A stretch of 64,000 nt of DNA from Paludibacteraceae bacterium (lineage in GTDB: Bacteria > Bacteroidota > Bacteroidia > Bacteroidales > Paludibacteraceae). Numbering within the stretch: position 1 is the first letter of the stretch; every line of letters starts with the position of its first letter. The notes beneath the pieces are model-generated. The model was not told the DNA's origin and ran no database searches. It was given only the letters and a program-made list of their open reading frames with translations. Shown one piece after another: positions 1 through 15,000 of this stretch. Position numbers and translations under genes: made by a program. The DNA is taken from the NCBI GenBank assembly GCA_017630395.1, contig JAGBVI010000005.1, positions 79,952 through 143,951 of the forward strand. Direction: 5' to 3'.

Positions 1-1
1 A

Positions 2-3000
2 AAACCGATTCCGGAAGTAACAATTTCGGGTAACGAAAAGATATGTCCTAAAACTGCGACCAATTTAACTGCAGTAAACACAAATAAGGATGCAATCATC
101 TCTAAATGGCAATGGCACAAAGTAAACGAAGACAATACACTCACAGAGTTATCTGAGACAAAGAGTTTTATCAACACAGGAGATTTAAATGAAAATACTA
201 CATACATTGCAACAGCAACATCAAACTCCAATTGTGTTGGAAGGGACACTGCAACGATTCAACTTCATGACACCGTTGTCGTAGCTATTGAAGGAGTAAA
301 TTATATATGTGAAGGAGGAACAATAAATCTGAAGGCAAATACAACACCATCAGGAGAAAATTATATATACAATTGGTCACCTCAAGGCGCAAAACAAGTT
401 CAAACCGGAGATATACCATTATTGGAAACAACCACATTTAATTTAAGTATTACTGATGATAACAACTGTATCAGCAACGCAAAACCAAAGGTTGTTGAAT
501 TAGTACCACTACCAAGAATTTCTATTTCTCAAAATCCAACCGGACAAATTTGTGCAGGTAACAATATTGTAACCCTAACGGCATCCTCTTCTAACAAAGA
601 TGCAGCAGCAATGAAAAGCTACAATTGGTTTAGAATTAACGATGCAATTATCAATGATGATAACAATGTTGCCATTGAAACTGACGACATAACATTCAAC
701 GATTTAACTTCAACAACTACAATAAAAGCAATAGGTGTTGACACATTCGGATGTCAATCTGAGAAAGAGATACATGTAATTGAGATACAAGATGCACCTG
801 ACTTGACTATAACCGGAGTTACAAAAGCTTGTAAAGGTGATATAGTTCAATTAACAGCATCATCAAGTAAAAGTGAACCTATAAAATGGGAAAACGGAGA
901 AGAAGCAAATGGTCCGCGCCAAATTACACTCGATGAAGTTGGAACAATCTCATTCAAGGCCGAAATCACCGTAAATGGATGTACAACTATCAAAGAACAT
1001 GAAATTGAAGTGTTTGATGTTCCAAGTGTAGAAATTACAAGTATTAATGAAAAAAATTATGTATGTGAGGGCAATTCATTAGATTTGAAAGCCAACACAT
1101 CTTCAACAGATATTTCAACCATTAAATGGAATATTTCATCCTCAGAGACATACGAAGCGAGAATCACTCCAACAAGTAGCCCTACAACTTGTAGCGTAAC
1201 CATTACCAACAAGGCAGGATGTAGCGCAACCCATTCGTTTGATATAGAGATAAAATCAAATCCAATAATCTACATCAACGATGAAACAAATGGAGAAGAA
1301 GCGGTTTGTAAGGGAGAAATATTTAATTTAACGGCTAGTGGAAATGACAATTCTAATTACACTTGGTATCGAAGTGAAATGAAGGACGGAAATGAAATTG
1401 AAGGAGCAAACGGAGAGGTATATTCACCAACCATTAACAGCACAGAAAAATATGTGGTAAAAGGAGAAAATACATTTGGTTGTTTAGGCTCTGCGGTATT
1501 CACCGTAAAAGCTAAAGAATATCCGACATTCACTGCCAATGATACTACATCTTGTAAGGGAATGCCATCAACGGTAAAAGTAAAAACAGGAAATGCAGAC
1601 TACTATACTTGGACATGGCATAACAATGGTAAACAAGAGAGTATAAATGGAACTTCATATTCTGAAATTTTAACAGCCACAAGAACTTATCAATTAACAG
1701 GAACTAAAGAGGGATGTACAACTACACCTATAACTGTAACCGCAAATGTAAATGAATTACCAATCCTAACAATCAATTCAAAACAAAACATTGGAGAAAC
1801 ACCTATCACAATGTGTTTCAATGATATAGACACATTGATTGTAAGTGGTGCAAATGACTATACATGGTCGAACAACAGCGGTTTGACACAAAACAACGAG
1901 CGCAGCAATGAAGCAGAAATTATGCCTACATCTGTAGGAGAACATATCTATAGTGTGACCGGAACCGACTTAAACAATTGTACAAACACACAAGATATTG
2001 TTGTAAAAGTAAATCCTCTTCCAATTGTTAAAATTAGCGCTACTCCACTAATATGTGAGGGCGAGGAGACAGACCTCAAAGCAGAAGGAGCATTGTCATA
2101 CGAATGGAGCTGGATGGAAAATAGCAACAACCAAAGTGCGACAACTCAAGAGGTAAAAATCCCATTAAATACAACTACCATATTTAAAGTAACCGGAACA
2201 GATGGAAACAATTGTAAAAGTTTGCCTGTACAACAGGTTATAACGATAAAAGAGTCACCGTCATTAAGTTGGAATCCAGATACTCTCAATATCTGTGATG
2301 GTGAAAATGCAACACTCACAATCAATGGGGCAACATCCATAGAATGGGAAGATGGCGAAAAAACCGGTTCTACAAGAACATTCTACAATTTGAATGCAAC
2401 AGATGCTGTCAATGGAATTATTAAATACAAATTTACAGCCATGAATAATGGCTGTACCAAAGATTCTTCTATTGCAATTAGAGTAAATACACTTCCAGAA
2501 ATTTCGTTTGAAACAACAAGCGGAAGAGATAAAAATGGAGTAAGAATTGTCTGTGTAAACGAAGAATTCGAACTAAAAGCTGTTGCCGAAAATTCAAGTT
2601 TTATTTGGAACACAACAGAAAACAGTGAAACAATCACTAAAAAACACCAAAATACAGGTAGCGTAAATTACATTGTTACAGCAACAAACAAAACAACACA
2701 ATGTAGTAACAAAAACACCTATACCGTAAATGTGGTAGAAAATCCTATTATTAAAATCAATGATGAAATTGCAGGAGAGAGCGCCGTTTGTGAAAATAGT
2801 GAAATAACACTAGAGGCAAGCGGACTTAATAATGGTAACTACATTTGGTATGACGAGACTGATAACACTCAGAAAGAGATTGCCAACTCAACAGAGGAAT
2901 ACACAACAACAATTACAACAAACAAAAAATATCGAGTTGAGGGTAAAGATGAAAACGAGTGTCCTGGTAGCGCAACGTTCAATATAACAACGAAAGGAAA

Positions 3001-6000
3001 TCCAACATTTAAGTTCAACCACTCCCCTATTTGTGTGGGTGAAAATGCGGTTATTAGCTTGACAGAACGTTCTGAGAATACCCGTTTTGCATGGTCATGG
3101 GAAAATGGTTTAGGTTCATTAGAAAATGCTACGTCAGTAAATCACAAATTAGAGTCGGATAGAAAATATATTGTTACTGCAATAAAGGACAACTGTATCA
3201 AGACAGACTCTACTATAGTGACGGTTAATCCATTGCCAGAGTTTGAAATAGTTGAAGATACAGCTATTTGCTATAATGAACCGATTGAGTTAAGCGTAAA
3301 AAGCGACAACAATAATCAATATTCTTTCGAATGGACAGATAATAGTGGAAAAAATATTGGATCAGAATATAAAATAACTGAAAATTTAAATGCTTCAGCT
3401 ATCTACAAAGTAAATGTAAAGAATACGATAACTCAATGTTCAAAATCCAAGAATATTAATATAAAGGTACATCCATTACCACTATTACAAATAAAACAAG
3501 ACAATGCTGCATGTATTGGAAATATTGTAGAGTTGTCAGCAAGTGGAGCAGATGAAAGCTACAAGTGGTTAAATAAAGACAAAGAAGAAGTTTCAGAAAC
3601 TAACAGTACCATCTTCATTCCAATTACAGAAAAAAGCGCAGAAGATACAATCGTATACGTAATAGGTAAAAATATCACCGGATGTATAGATACAATTAGA
3701 CATCAACTCACAAAATTAGAAAAACCGGTAATAACAATTAGCGGAATCAATGATCGTTGCGAGGGAGATGGAGAGAAAACAATCGTATTATCCGGTGCAA
3801 GTAGATATGTATGGACATCAGAAAATAATCATGTAGGAAATACATTCACAGAAGCACTTACATCCGATAAAGAATATACTGTAAAAATCGAATCCGGGGC
3901 ATGTAAAGCAGATACTTCATTTACTGTAAAAGTAAATGAACTTCCAGATGTGTACATCACAGCAAAAGGCGGAATCAACAAAATTGATACAACCATCTGT
4001 TTGAATGATGAAATTCAATTAGTTGCACACGCTGCTAATAGTGAATATGTATGGAATACACAAGAAACGAGCGAAACAATTCCGGCAAAAGCCAATTCAC
4101 TCATCTCTATGAAATACAATGTAGTGGCGACAGACAAAGTAACTAAATGTTCAAACAAGGCAGAATATACTGTTAAAGTGAATCCACTACCTAACGTTCA
4201 AATAGAGAGTAAAGAGCTCGCATATTGTAAGGACTTGAAGATTGATTTAAAAGCAAACAACAACTATACCAGCTATAAGTGGAGTGTTGCAGGAACAAAC
4301 ATTAGTAGTGCAAATGCTATCGAGTATGAACTAAAAGAGAACACTAAATTCCGATTGGATGTGGTGGACGAGAATAATTGTCACAATCACGATACAATCG
4401 AAATTATCGCTAAGGAGTACCCAATTATAGCCATCAATGCACCTGCGGTTTGTTATGACAAATATCCAACATTAACGGTAAAGAAACCCGAAAGTACAGC
4501 CGACTATTACGTATGGTCTGATGGTACAAGCAATAATTCATCTTGGACAGCATCTACTCCAATAAAAGAGAACACAACTTATAAGATTACAGCTTACAAA
4601 GATGGATGCTTACAAGAGAAAAATATTAGTGTCAACATACATACACTTCCTCAAATATCATTCAAAATAAATGATATAGAAAGTAATGGAAACTATATGG
4701 TATGTGCAAACGACAATGAATTAAAAATTGAGGCTGTCGTAAATCAAAATAATGCATCCGATATTAAATATGTATGGGCACAAGGAACTACTACACCAAT
4801 CATCAATGTCACACCAACAGAAAAGACTAATTATACAGTTACAGTTACAGATGGCAATGGTTGTGTTAATAATGCTACGCAAAATATCATCGTAAACGAA
4901 CCTAGTATCGTGACTATTGATGGTATTAAAGAGATATGTCAGGGAGGAGAGTTTACATTAACAGCAAACGGAGCCGAAAGCTATACTTGGAACGTTACAC
5001 CGGATGATAATAGTAAATATTCCATCGAAGATAACAAATTAACCTACAAGAATATCCAAGATACTATTCGTTTCAGTGTGGTTGGAATAGATAACAATAA
5101 TTGTACTTGCAAAGAGGCAATTCACATTGTGAATATGATACCACAACCTGTAATAACAATTATTCCTAACGCAGCTAATCGAGAAGTATGTAAAGGAAGT
5201 AATTTAAATCTGACTGCAACAGCAGGAGCTAATGTTGCTATACAATGGGAAAATGCTGAAGTTGGGTACTTAGACTATATCTTTAACGATGACACCGCCG
5301 GAGAGAAAGAGGTAAAAGTTTATGCAACAACAACACAAGGATGTAAGAATGATTCTACAATAAAAATCAAAGTAAATGAACTTCCTGCATTTACAGTAGA
5401 AGGAAATGACTTCTGTATTGGAACAACCACAGAGCTAAAAGCAAGTGGAACAGATATAAATTTCTCATGGGTTGGATTTACTAAAAATATCAATCCTGTA
5501 AATGCAAGTAAAAGCGGGACCTATAAAGTAACTGGCGTTGATCTTAACGGATGTTCAAGAATAGATTCGATAACAGTTACAGCTTATAACAATCCAGAAT
5601 TTATCATCACTCAAGAGGGATTGACTTGGAATGATGACAATACAGCTTGTAAAGACTCTTCTATAACTCTATTAGCGAATGGAGGAAACTATACTTACGA
5701 TTGGTATATAAAAGAAGGAACTACATTGACTGACTTCCAAAAAGAGACTCCAACAATCACTCCAAAAGTGACATCAGACATCGTATTTACCGCAATAGCA
5801 ACTTTAAAACACAAAGAAAATTTACAATGTCAAAGTCAAAAAGATTATGCTGTAAAGATAAAAGAAGCTCCTAAGTTTGAATTAGCTGCAGCTACCGTAT
5901 GTGCCGGAAACTTATCTCGTATAGAGGTAAAAAATGGAGTTGCCGGAACAACCTATAATTGGAGTTGGGACAATGGAACTCAATCCGGTGGAACATATTA

Positions 6001-9000
6001 TGAAGAAAAACTTACTGCAGACAGAGAATATACTGTAATTGGTACAAAAGATCACTGCTCATACACTGTTGTCGCAACTGCACAAGTATATGCATTGCCA
6101 ACTATGAATAATATTCTAACAGATCCGGCTAATAAAGACGAAATTTGCTTAAACGAGAAGATTTCTCTAATTGGAAATGCAAATTCTGAAAATGAGCCAA
6201 TAGACTATAGTTGGAAAGCTAATAAAGATTTGAATAGCATAACAAACAAAACAAATGAGATTACAGAAATAGCACCAACACTGATTGGAGAAAGAACTTA
6301 TACATTAACTGCAACTGATGAAAAGGGTTGTAGCAATACCATCTCCAAAAATATCATCGTCAATCCTCTTCCTATCGTTAATGTAATCGGAGAAACAGAA
6401 ATCTGTAAAGGAGACTTCACAGATCTAAGTGTAGAAGGTGATTATCAAACAATTTGGTACGAATACGATAAAGAAAACAAAAACATTGGAACTCAATTAT
6501 TTGATAGCAAAACAAATACAGATAGCAACTTTAAATATCTGATTGAAGAAGCTAAGAGTTTCTATGTTGAAATTATCGATGAAAATGATTGCAAGAATGG
6601 AAAGGTGGTTGATATAACATTAAAAACTATTCCTAACATTCAATTTGTAGGTGAAACCTCTATCTGTGAAGGAGGAAGCACAACAATTTCCATTTTAGGA
6701 AACTCCGGAGGTAAAAATTATTTCTTTGATAAAACAACTGGAAAATATGAAACTACTTCCGTAACATCAAAGGTTTTGGCTCCTACTGCCACAACAACTT
6801 ATAATGTTAAACTCATAACTTCCAACAATTGTGAAATCGACACAACTATAACTATCACAGTTAATAAACTTCCTATAATAACCATCAATGGAGAAAAAGA
6901 TGGTAATTCAACAATCTGTTTGGGAAGCAGTATCGAATTAACCGGAGAAGCAGAATCCGATTGCAACTTCACATGGAACAATAGACAAACAAATGCTACG
7001 ATTGAGGTTATGCCATTAACCAACGCACAATACTATGTGGTTGGTACCGACAAAACAACCGGATGTAGAGATACAGCAAAACACACTCTAAACATCGTTC
7101 CGTTGCCTATTATAAACATCTCCGGAAATTCTGTAGTATGTCGCGATAGTGTCGTAAATCTAAAAATCACCAACGCAATTGCTGGCTTTGAATACGATTG
7201 GGGTAATGGAAACATGGGGGTAAATTATTCTCCAGTAATTACCAAAGATAGTGTAATACGTGTTACCGCAACTGATAATACAGAACAACATTGTAAAGCT
7301 ACAGAGACATACAAAGTTAGCATCAAAGAAAATCCAATAATTACACTCAACAGCGAAAATCCTTTTGTTTGTAAAGGTGACTTTGTGAACATCAATGTAA
7401 CATCAAATTTACCTTCAAGCACCTACCTATGGGAAGGAACTGCACATGAAAATAAAACTAGCTCTTTAAAAGAGAAAGTTGATGCAAAAAAAGAGTACAA
7501 AATTCACGTAACCAAAGATGGCTGTACAGCAAGCAAAGACATTAATGTCACTGTTTGGGAACTTCCTACCGTTACTGCTGAATTAACCAATGATAAACGT
7601 GGCGATACTATCTGTATTAATACTGCAGCCGAATTAACTGCAACAGCAGAAAATGGTACAGCTCCATATTCATTCAATTGGATTAGCAACGTTATAAACG
7701 GAAATAATACCAATGCTACAATTCAAACCAATAATCTAACCAATACAAATACTCCATACTCATTGGTAGTGGAAGTGTCTGATAAAAACAATTGTAAAGG
7801 ATTAGATACAATAGAGGTAAAAGTAAAAGCAAATCCTATCATCAGAATCTCAGGAGACAAGTTTGTTTGCGAAGCAATGAACGGAACGTTAACTGCTGTT
7901 GGTGCCGGAGAAGATGGAACTTATCTATGGAGTACTGACGAAACTACAGAAATTATCACTCCAACTATTACATCAGACTCTGCATTCACAGTAAATGGTA
8001 CTGATATGTATGGATGTACTGGAACATCAAATCCGTTCAAAGTTGCTAAAAAGAATTTACCAAAATTAACAATCTATGGTGCTACTACCATTTGCGAAGG
8101 ATCATCTACAAAAATTTCACTCTCAGGAGCTGGCGCAAATGATGAAAATTATGTATGGTATGAAGGTGAAAATAGAATCATGAGTTCTAACAGAACCCTC
8201 TCTCCTACCCAAACCACAACATATTATGTAAGTGGAACACTTAATGGATGTACTTCAGATACATCATTCACAATTACTGTAAATAAAGTTCCTGAAATCA
8301 ATATCAACGGAGTTAATAATGGTAAAGCTGAGATTTGTTTAAATAATGATATTACACTAACTACAAACGTTTCTGATTCTGAGACTTACTCCTATTTATG
8401 GAATAACAACTCAACAGAAAAGAGTATTAACGTAAATCCAACAACAACCACTAAATATAGTGTACAAGTGTGGAATAGCAATACTCAATGTTCTAAAAAA
8501 GATACTTTTGAAGTAATTGTTAATCCTCTTCCGCTATTTAAGTTAGAGGCAGAAGAGGCTGTGTGTATGAATAGCACTTCAGTGGTTACCTTAATCAATA
8601 CGGATGGTGCTCCAAAAGCAGATAAATATGATTGGACTAAAGATAATGAGCAATTAACCGTAACAAACAATAGTTATTCAGAGGTATTAAACTCTGAAGT
8701 TAGTTACTCTGTAACCGCAAAAATCAATTCAACACAATGTAGCTACACACAATCTATTTCTGTTGGTGTCAAGGAAAATCCTACAATAAAAATCGAGGCC
8801 GACAACAGCATTTGTTATGGTGAAAATGTAAAAATTGAAGCAGAAGGCGTTGTAGCAGCAAACTATCTATGGCCGGATGGAAGAGAAATTCCGATGACAA
8901 CTTGGATAGAAGAAGAGATAAAAGAGGTTGGTACATACAAATACAAGGTTAAGGCAATTAAAAATTATCCTTTATCGAATAGTAAAACATTGAATTGTAC

Positions 9001-12000
9001 TGCTGAAGACTCTATAGATATAACTATCAATCCATTACCAAATATTGAAATTGTAGGACCAGCAATCGTATGTAAGGAAGAACCTATAACACTTACCACT
9101 AAAGAGAATAGTAATCCTATTCAAGAGATAAAAAAATACGAATGGAGCACTGGTTCCGAAGAAGAATCTATTGTGGTAACTCCAACTAGAGATATAACTC
9201 CATACACGTTGAAAGTAAGCAACAAATATGATTGTATAGCTAATGTTACTTATCAATTAAATGCGTTTGACAAACCGACATTCAATTTTGGAGGAGATAC
9301 TGCTTATTGTGTAGGTACTAAAGGTTCGATTTCCGTAATAGGCAACAATATTCAATCAATTACATGGAGTGCCATTGAACAGGGAAGCGGAAACGATGTT
9401 GCTATCACAGAAAATAAAACTACAAATAGTGCTACATTTACAGTAGATACAGCGTTAACTGTAAAAGCAGTAGTTGTTAGCAATGACGAATGTTCTTCCG
9501 AAAGAACTATCGATATAAATACAAAAAGCTATCCTAAGATCAATGCTACATATAATAAAAATGTATGTAAAGGTGGTAGTGTAGAAATTAAAGTTAACGG
9601 TGCTGATACATGGAAATGGCTCAATTCGGAGAAAAAATCAAATGTGTTTACGGATGTAAATATCACAGAGGACAAAGAATACACAGTAGAAGGGACAACA
9701 GAAGGCTGTACTTCTTACGAAACATTCAAAATAACAGTGCTTAATTTACCGAATGTTAAAATAAATGATGGAAAAGATACTGCTATTTGTGAGGGAGAAT
9801 CTATTGTTCTAAGAGCTACAGGCGCAAAATCATTTGAATGGTTGGATATGTATAACGAAACCGATAGTGAGATTACAAAGGAACCGAAAGAGATAACCAT
9901 GTATGCTGTTAAAGGAATAGATGACAATAATTGTGTAAATAGTGACACTATCATCGTCAACGTGAACAAACTTCCTAATATTGAACTTGAATATATCAAT
10001 AGTGTTTGTGATGGTTCTAATGTTGTTATCACAGCTCTAAATAACGATATTAAATATCAATGGAGTGCTCAATCCGATTATGAAGAGAATAGCAGTCACA
10101 CCATCGAAAACATAATAAATGATATTACCGGTGAAGTGTTTGGTATGGATAAAAATAATTGTGTAAACAAAGCTCCATACGAGATAAAGAGAAAACCTAA
10201 CCCTCAATTGACATTAACAGGTGAAGATGTTTGTTATAATAATAAAGCAACTATTGAGGTTGTAGATAATTCCGAAAATACCAGATACCAAACAACGTAT
10301 GTTTGGGAAGGAAACGATAGTAAAATAGGAATAAACTATGAGAGTGAAGAACTTCTCAAAGATAAGATATTTAAAGTCGTCGCAACCAAAAATGGATGTA
10401 TTACAGAAGATTCTATTGAGATAAAAGTTAGAGATTTGCCAAATATACTAATTAATGATGGAGATGAATTTGCATACGTTTGTAAGGGAGACTCAGTAAA
10501 ATTGTTAGCATCCGGAAGCGATATCAATAGCTATATTTGGGATAATAAAAATAGCGAAAATAGAAACAACTATACAGTAAGACCTATCAATGATGAAACG
10601 GTATATTCATTAGAAGGTAAAGATAATTTTGGTTGTACTAATAGAGATAATATTACCGTTATTGTGACTCCTACTCCATCATTTGAAATTATTGGAGAAA
10701 ATATGGTATGTATCAATGATGAAGTAACATTGGTTGGCTCTGACAAAAATTTGGAATATAGCTGGAAAAACAAAAATGGTGATGAAATCAGTTCTTTAGC
10801 AAGTGCTACAATAACAATTACACAAGATACAACCTTAATCATAACCGGAACAGCTAAAAATGATAATGGAACAATCTGTTCAAGTACAATTGAATACGTA
10901 ATTAGAAAGAAGGATCGACCTACAATCAATGCTAATTATAACAATGCAATTTGCTATGGAAGTAGTGCTATAATTAACGTATTTGGAAGTTCAGACAACT
11001 ATGAATGGTACAAGAATGGAGAGTTAATTTCTACTAAAAATAGCTATGAACAAGTTATTACTGAACCACAGAAATATCTTGTTAAAGGTTACATGAATGG
11101 TTGTGATGACAGTATATCAATTGACATTGCAGTAAAAGAAATTCCTACAATTGAAATAACAGGTGCAAATGAAATCTGTTTCAACGACTCTGTAATTCTT
11201 AATGCTACTGCCGGATTAAATTCATACCAATGGAAAAATTTAACTACTTCAAGTACCTTACCAAGTACATCTGATGTAATTAAAATTGCTCCAAAAGTAG
11301 ATTCCAAAATTGAGGTAATTGTATCTAATACAGAGGGCTGCGAAAATAGAGATTCCTTTGACGTAATCGTTAATCCTTTGCCTTCATTTACAATTAGTGC
11401 AAATGAAAATAGCGTATGCGAAAATAGTGAAGTAGAACTTACAACCTCTAATGACAAGTTGACCTACAAATGGCAAAATGAAACGGAATTTAGTTCAAAT
11501 CTAAACAAGATTTTTGCAATGGGCAGCTTCCCAATGACAGATACATTCAGAGTAACTGCCATGAGTGAAAAAGGTTGTATCAAGTCTGACTCAATTCGTA
11601 TTACAACAAAGGCAAGACCACAATTAAACATCGTATATACAGATTCTATTTGCTTTGGCAAACAAGCAACAATGACCGGACATAACAATACTGCAAAATA
11701 TAAGTGGTATGATGTAACGAATGGAATAGAAAATTTGTTATCAGAATCTAGTAGTTATACAACAGACATTTTAACTGAAAATCACCTATTTAAAAGCATT
11801 GCAACTTCCAATGGGTGTGAATCTGACACTACATTTGAAGTAGCAATCAGAGAATTGCCAAAAGTTAAAATCGAAAATAGTCCGATAATTACAATATGTA
11901 ACAATACGAGCCTAACAATTAATGCTGAAAGTGAAACAGCTAAAGAATATAAATGGGACAATAATTCATACAGTAACAATAACTATTATGAAGTATTTCC

Positions 12001-15000
12001 TATAAAAGATACTACACTATATCGCTTAATTGTTAAAGACATGTTTGGTTGTGAAAACTTTGATTCTGTATATGTTGTCATCCAAGAGAATCCAATATTT
12101 GAGATTATTGGAAAAACAGACACTTGTCAAGGTGATGATATTGAATTAAAGGCTTCTAACGAATCATTAAGCTATGTTTGGAAAAACAATTCAAACGAAA
12201 CATTGACAGAAGATATAGAGTTCACTATAAGAGTAACACAAGATACAATACTTAAAATTTCAGGATACACTAATGATAATTTGAAATGTGAAACTACCAT
12301 TGAACACATTGTAAAAGTTAATCCTTATCCTGTAATTACGGTTGTTAAAGATACAGACAATGTATGTTATGGAACACAAGCCTATATAGAGGTTAAGAGT
12401 GACGTAGATGCTACTTATAGTTGGAATAGTGGCGAAACAGATCGTTACATTCAAAAAGTAATTACGGAAGAAAGTAAATTCACTGTAAAAGCAACTAGCA
12501 TAAAAGGAGGTTGTATTAGCGATACATCTTTCGTAGTGAACAAATGGGATTTACCAATTATCAATGCAGAAAATGTAGCAATCTGCTATGGCGACACTGC
12601 TGTCCTTGAGGCCCAAAGTGAAAGTAACAACGTTGTGTTCAGATGGCAAGATGCTTCTGTAGATGGGGCTAAGTATGTAACCCCTACTCTAACCTCTCAA
12701 ACACAATATAAGGTTTTGGGTACCGATGAAAATTCTTGCGTAGGAGAAAAGAGTGTTATTGTATCTATTAATCCACTCCCTCAATTCCAATTGAGTACTA
12801 TAACTCCTGTTTGTAGAGGTACAGAAACTACTATTACAGCAGATAATGAGGAATTAAAATATCTATGGGGAGGAGACAACTACACTGACAATAACTCATA
12901 TACCATAGCAATTGCTAACGATACGACATTCAACGTATGGGGAGAAGATAATAATCAATGTAAGAGCATGAAGAGCATTAAGGTGGGTGTTAAAGAATAC
13001 CCAGTTCTTCAATTAAGAATCGATAACGACACCGTATGTTATGGAGGTTCTAAAACATTGTATGTCTCAGGAGCGAACAACGGATATAAATGGATTGATG
13101 GTTCTACAAAAAATTTCATAACCATTGACAACATAACAGAAGAGATTACAGTATCCGTAGAAGGTACAACCAATGGATGTACTAGCAAAATTGATACAAC
13201 CATTAAGGTTTGGGAGCTTCCTAACATAGAGATTGAAGCATCTGAAAATACAATATGTTACAACGATAATGTTCAATTAATAGGAAAGAATGGAGTATCA
13301 GGAAAATACAGATGGAGTCACAACGGTGTAACTGCTGATGAAGTAATTGTGGTACCTAATAAGGTGGGTGAAAACAATTATTCTGTAACCGGATATGATA
13401 TTCATGGTTGTAAAAATGTAGGAGAAATTACAATCAATGTTAATGCACTTCCTATCGTAAATATCGAAGGAGATGCTTACGTATGTCGCGATGAAAACGC
13501 ATCATTGGAAGCAAAATCAGAAACTGATGCAACTTTCCAATGGATAAATGGTAACGACATTTTAATGGATGGAGCTACTTTCAATCCTACAATCAGTAGC
13601 GACGATACAACATTTACAGTGTTGGCAACAGACAACAATAATTGTCAATCTACAGCCGAATTCAATGTTTATGTAAAAGAGTTCCCTGTATTATCATACA
13701 GAACAAATACTGGCAAAGATACGGTTTGTATTGGTTCTCCTGTTGTAATTTACATGAGCGGTGCTGATGAGTACGTTTGGGCAAGCGACAACTCAACAGA
13801 AAATTCTTACTCCGAAACTATTAATGGGGAAAAGACATTTATCGTATCTGGAACAACTAATGGATGTACAAGCGACACTGCAATTACTATTGCGACATGG
13901 CAATTGCCTGAATTTGGTATCGATGGAGACTCAACTATATGTTTGAATGATACTGCTCTATTATTCACTTATCCTAAAAATAATGAGGAGTTAACGTTTA
14001 AATGGAAACACAATGGAAGTTCAAACGATACTACATACGAGACTCCGACTATAACTAAAACATTCTATGCTACAGCAACAGATATCAATAATTGTAAGTC
14101 GCAAAAAGAATTTGAAGTTAAAGTTAATGCGCTTCCTACTGATATTAAGATTGATGGCGCAAGAGCGGTTTGTTTAGATTCTACCGTTACTCTTACCGTA
14201 TCAGGATCAGCCCTTCATTACGAATGGAGAAATGGAATAGAGGGAACAAGCATAGAAGCTCCTATTTCTTCAAAAGATTCAACATTCTATGTAATAGGAA
14301 CTAATGAAAATGGATGTAAATATGAAACATCTTACACAGTTACATCAATAGACCATCCTACTTTAATTCCAAATGCTCCGGATTCTGTTTGTTATGGTTC
14401 TAAGATCAACATCTCTATCAAAGGTGCTGCCGAATATCTATGGGATGACAATAGTACAAAGAATTATCGTAGTGTAGAAATTACTAAAGATACGTTATTC
14501 GTTGTAAAAGGTACTTCCAATGGTTGTACATCAACAGACACAATAAAAATTGGTAAACAAGATCTTCCAAACATCCTAATTGCATCGGAAAACACCTTAG
14601 GAATGATTTGTCGCAACGACTCTCTGAAATTAATGGCTATCGGTGGAGAAACTTATACTTGGAATACCAAAGAAGAGAGCGATGTTATCCTTGTCAAACC
14701 TCTTGGTTCTACACAATATATCGTTAGAGGTGTAGGTGCAAATGGATGCCAAAACAGTGATACATTTAATCTCACTGTTAATCCATTACCGATTGTAAAC
14801 ATCATCGGCGAAAAGAATATCTGTGAAGGAGATAAAGTTGAATTGAAAGCTGAAAGTAGCAATGAATTTACAATCACTAACTATCTGTGGGGTAACGGAA
14901 AAACAGATCAAACTGTAGAAGAAGAAATATTGGATACTACTTACTTCAAAGTAACATTAACAGATATTAATGGTTGTAAGAATAGTGATTCGATATTAAT

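Noticed and set aside
422-424. TTG at 422 as the start of the giant protein
   Set aside because: The same frame and domain pattern are open to base 2, including a complete Ig-like domain upstream, so the gene continues beyond the window.
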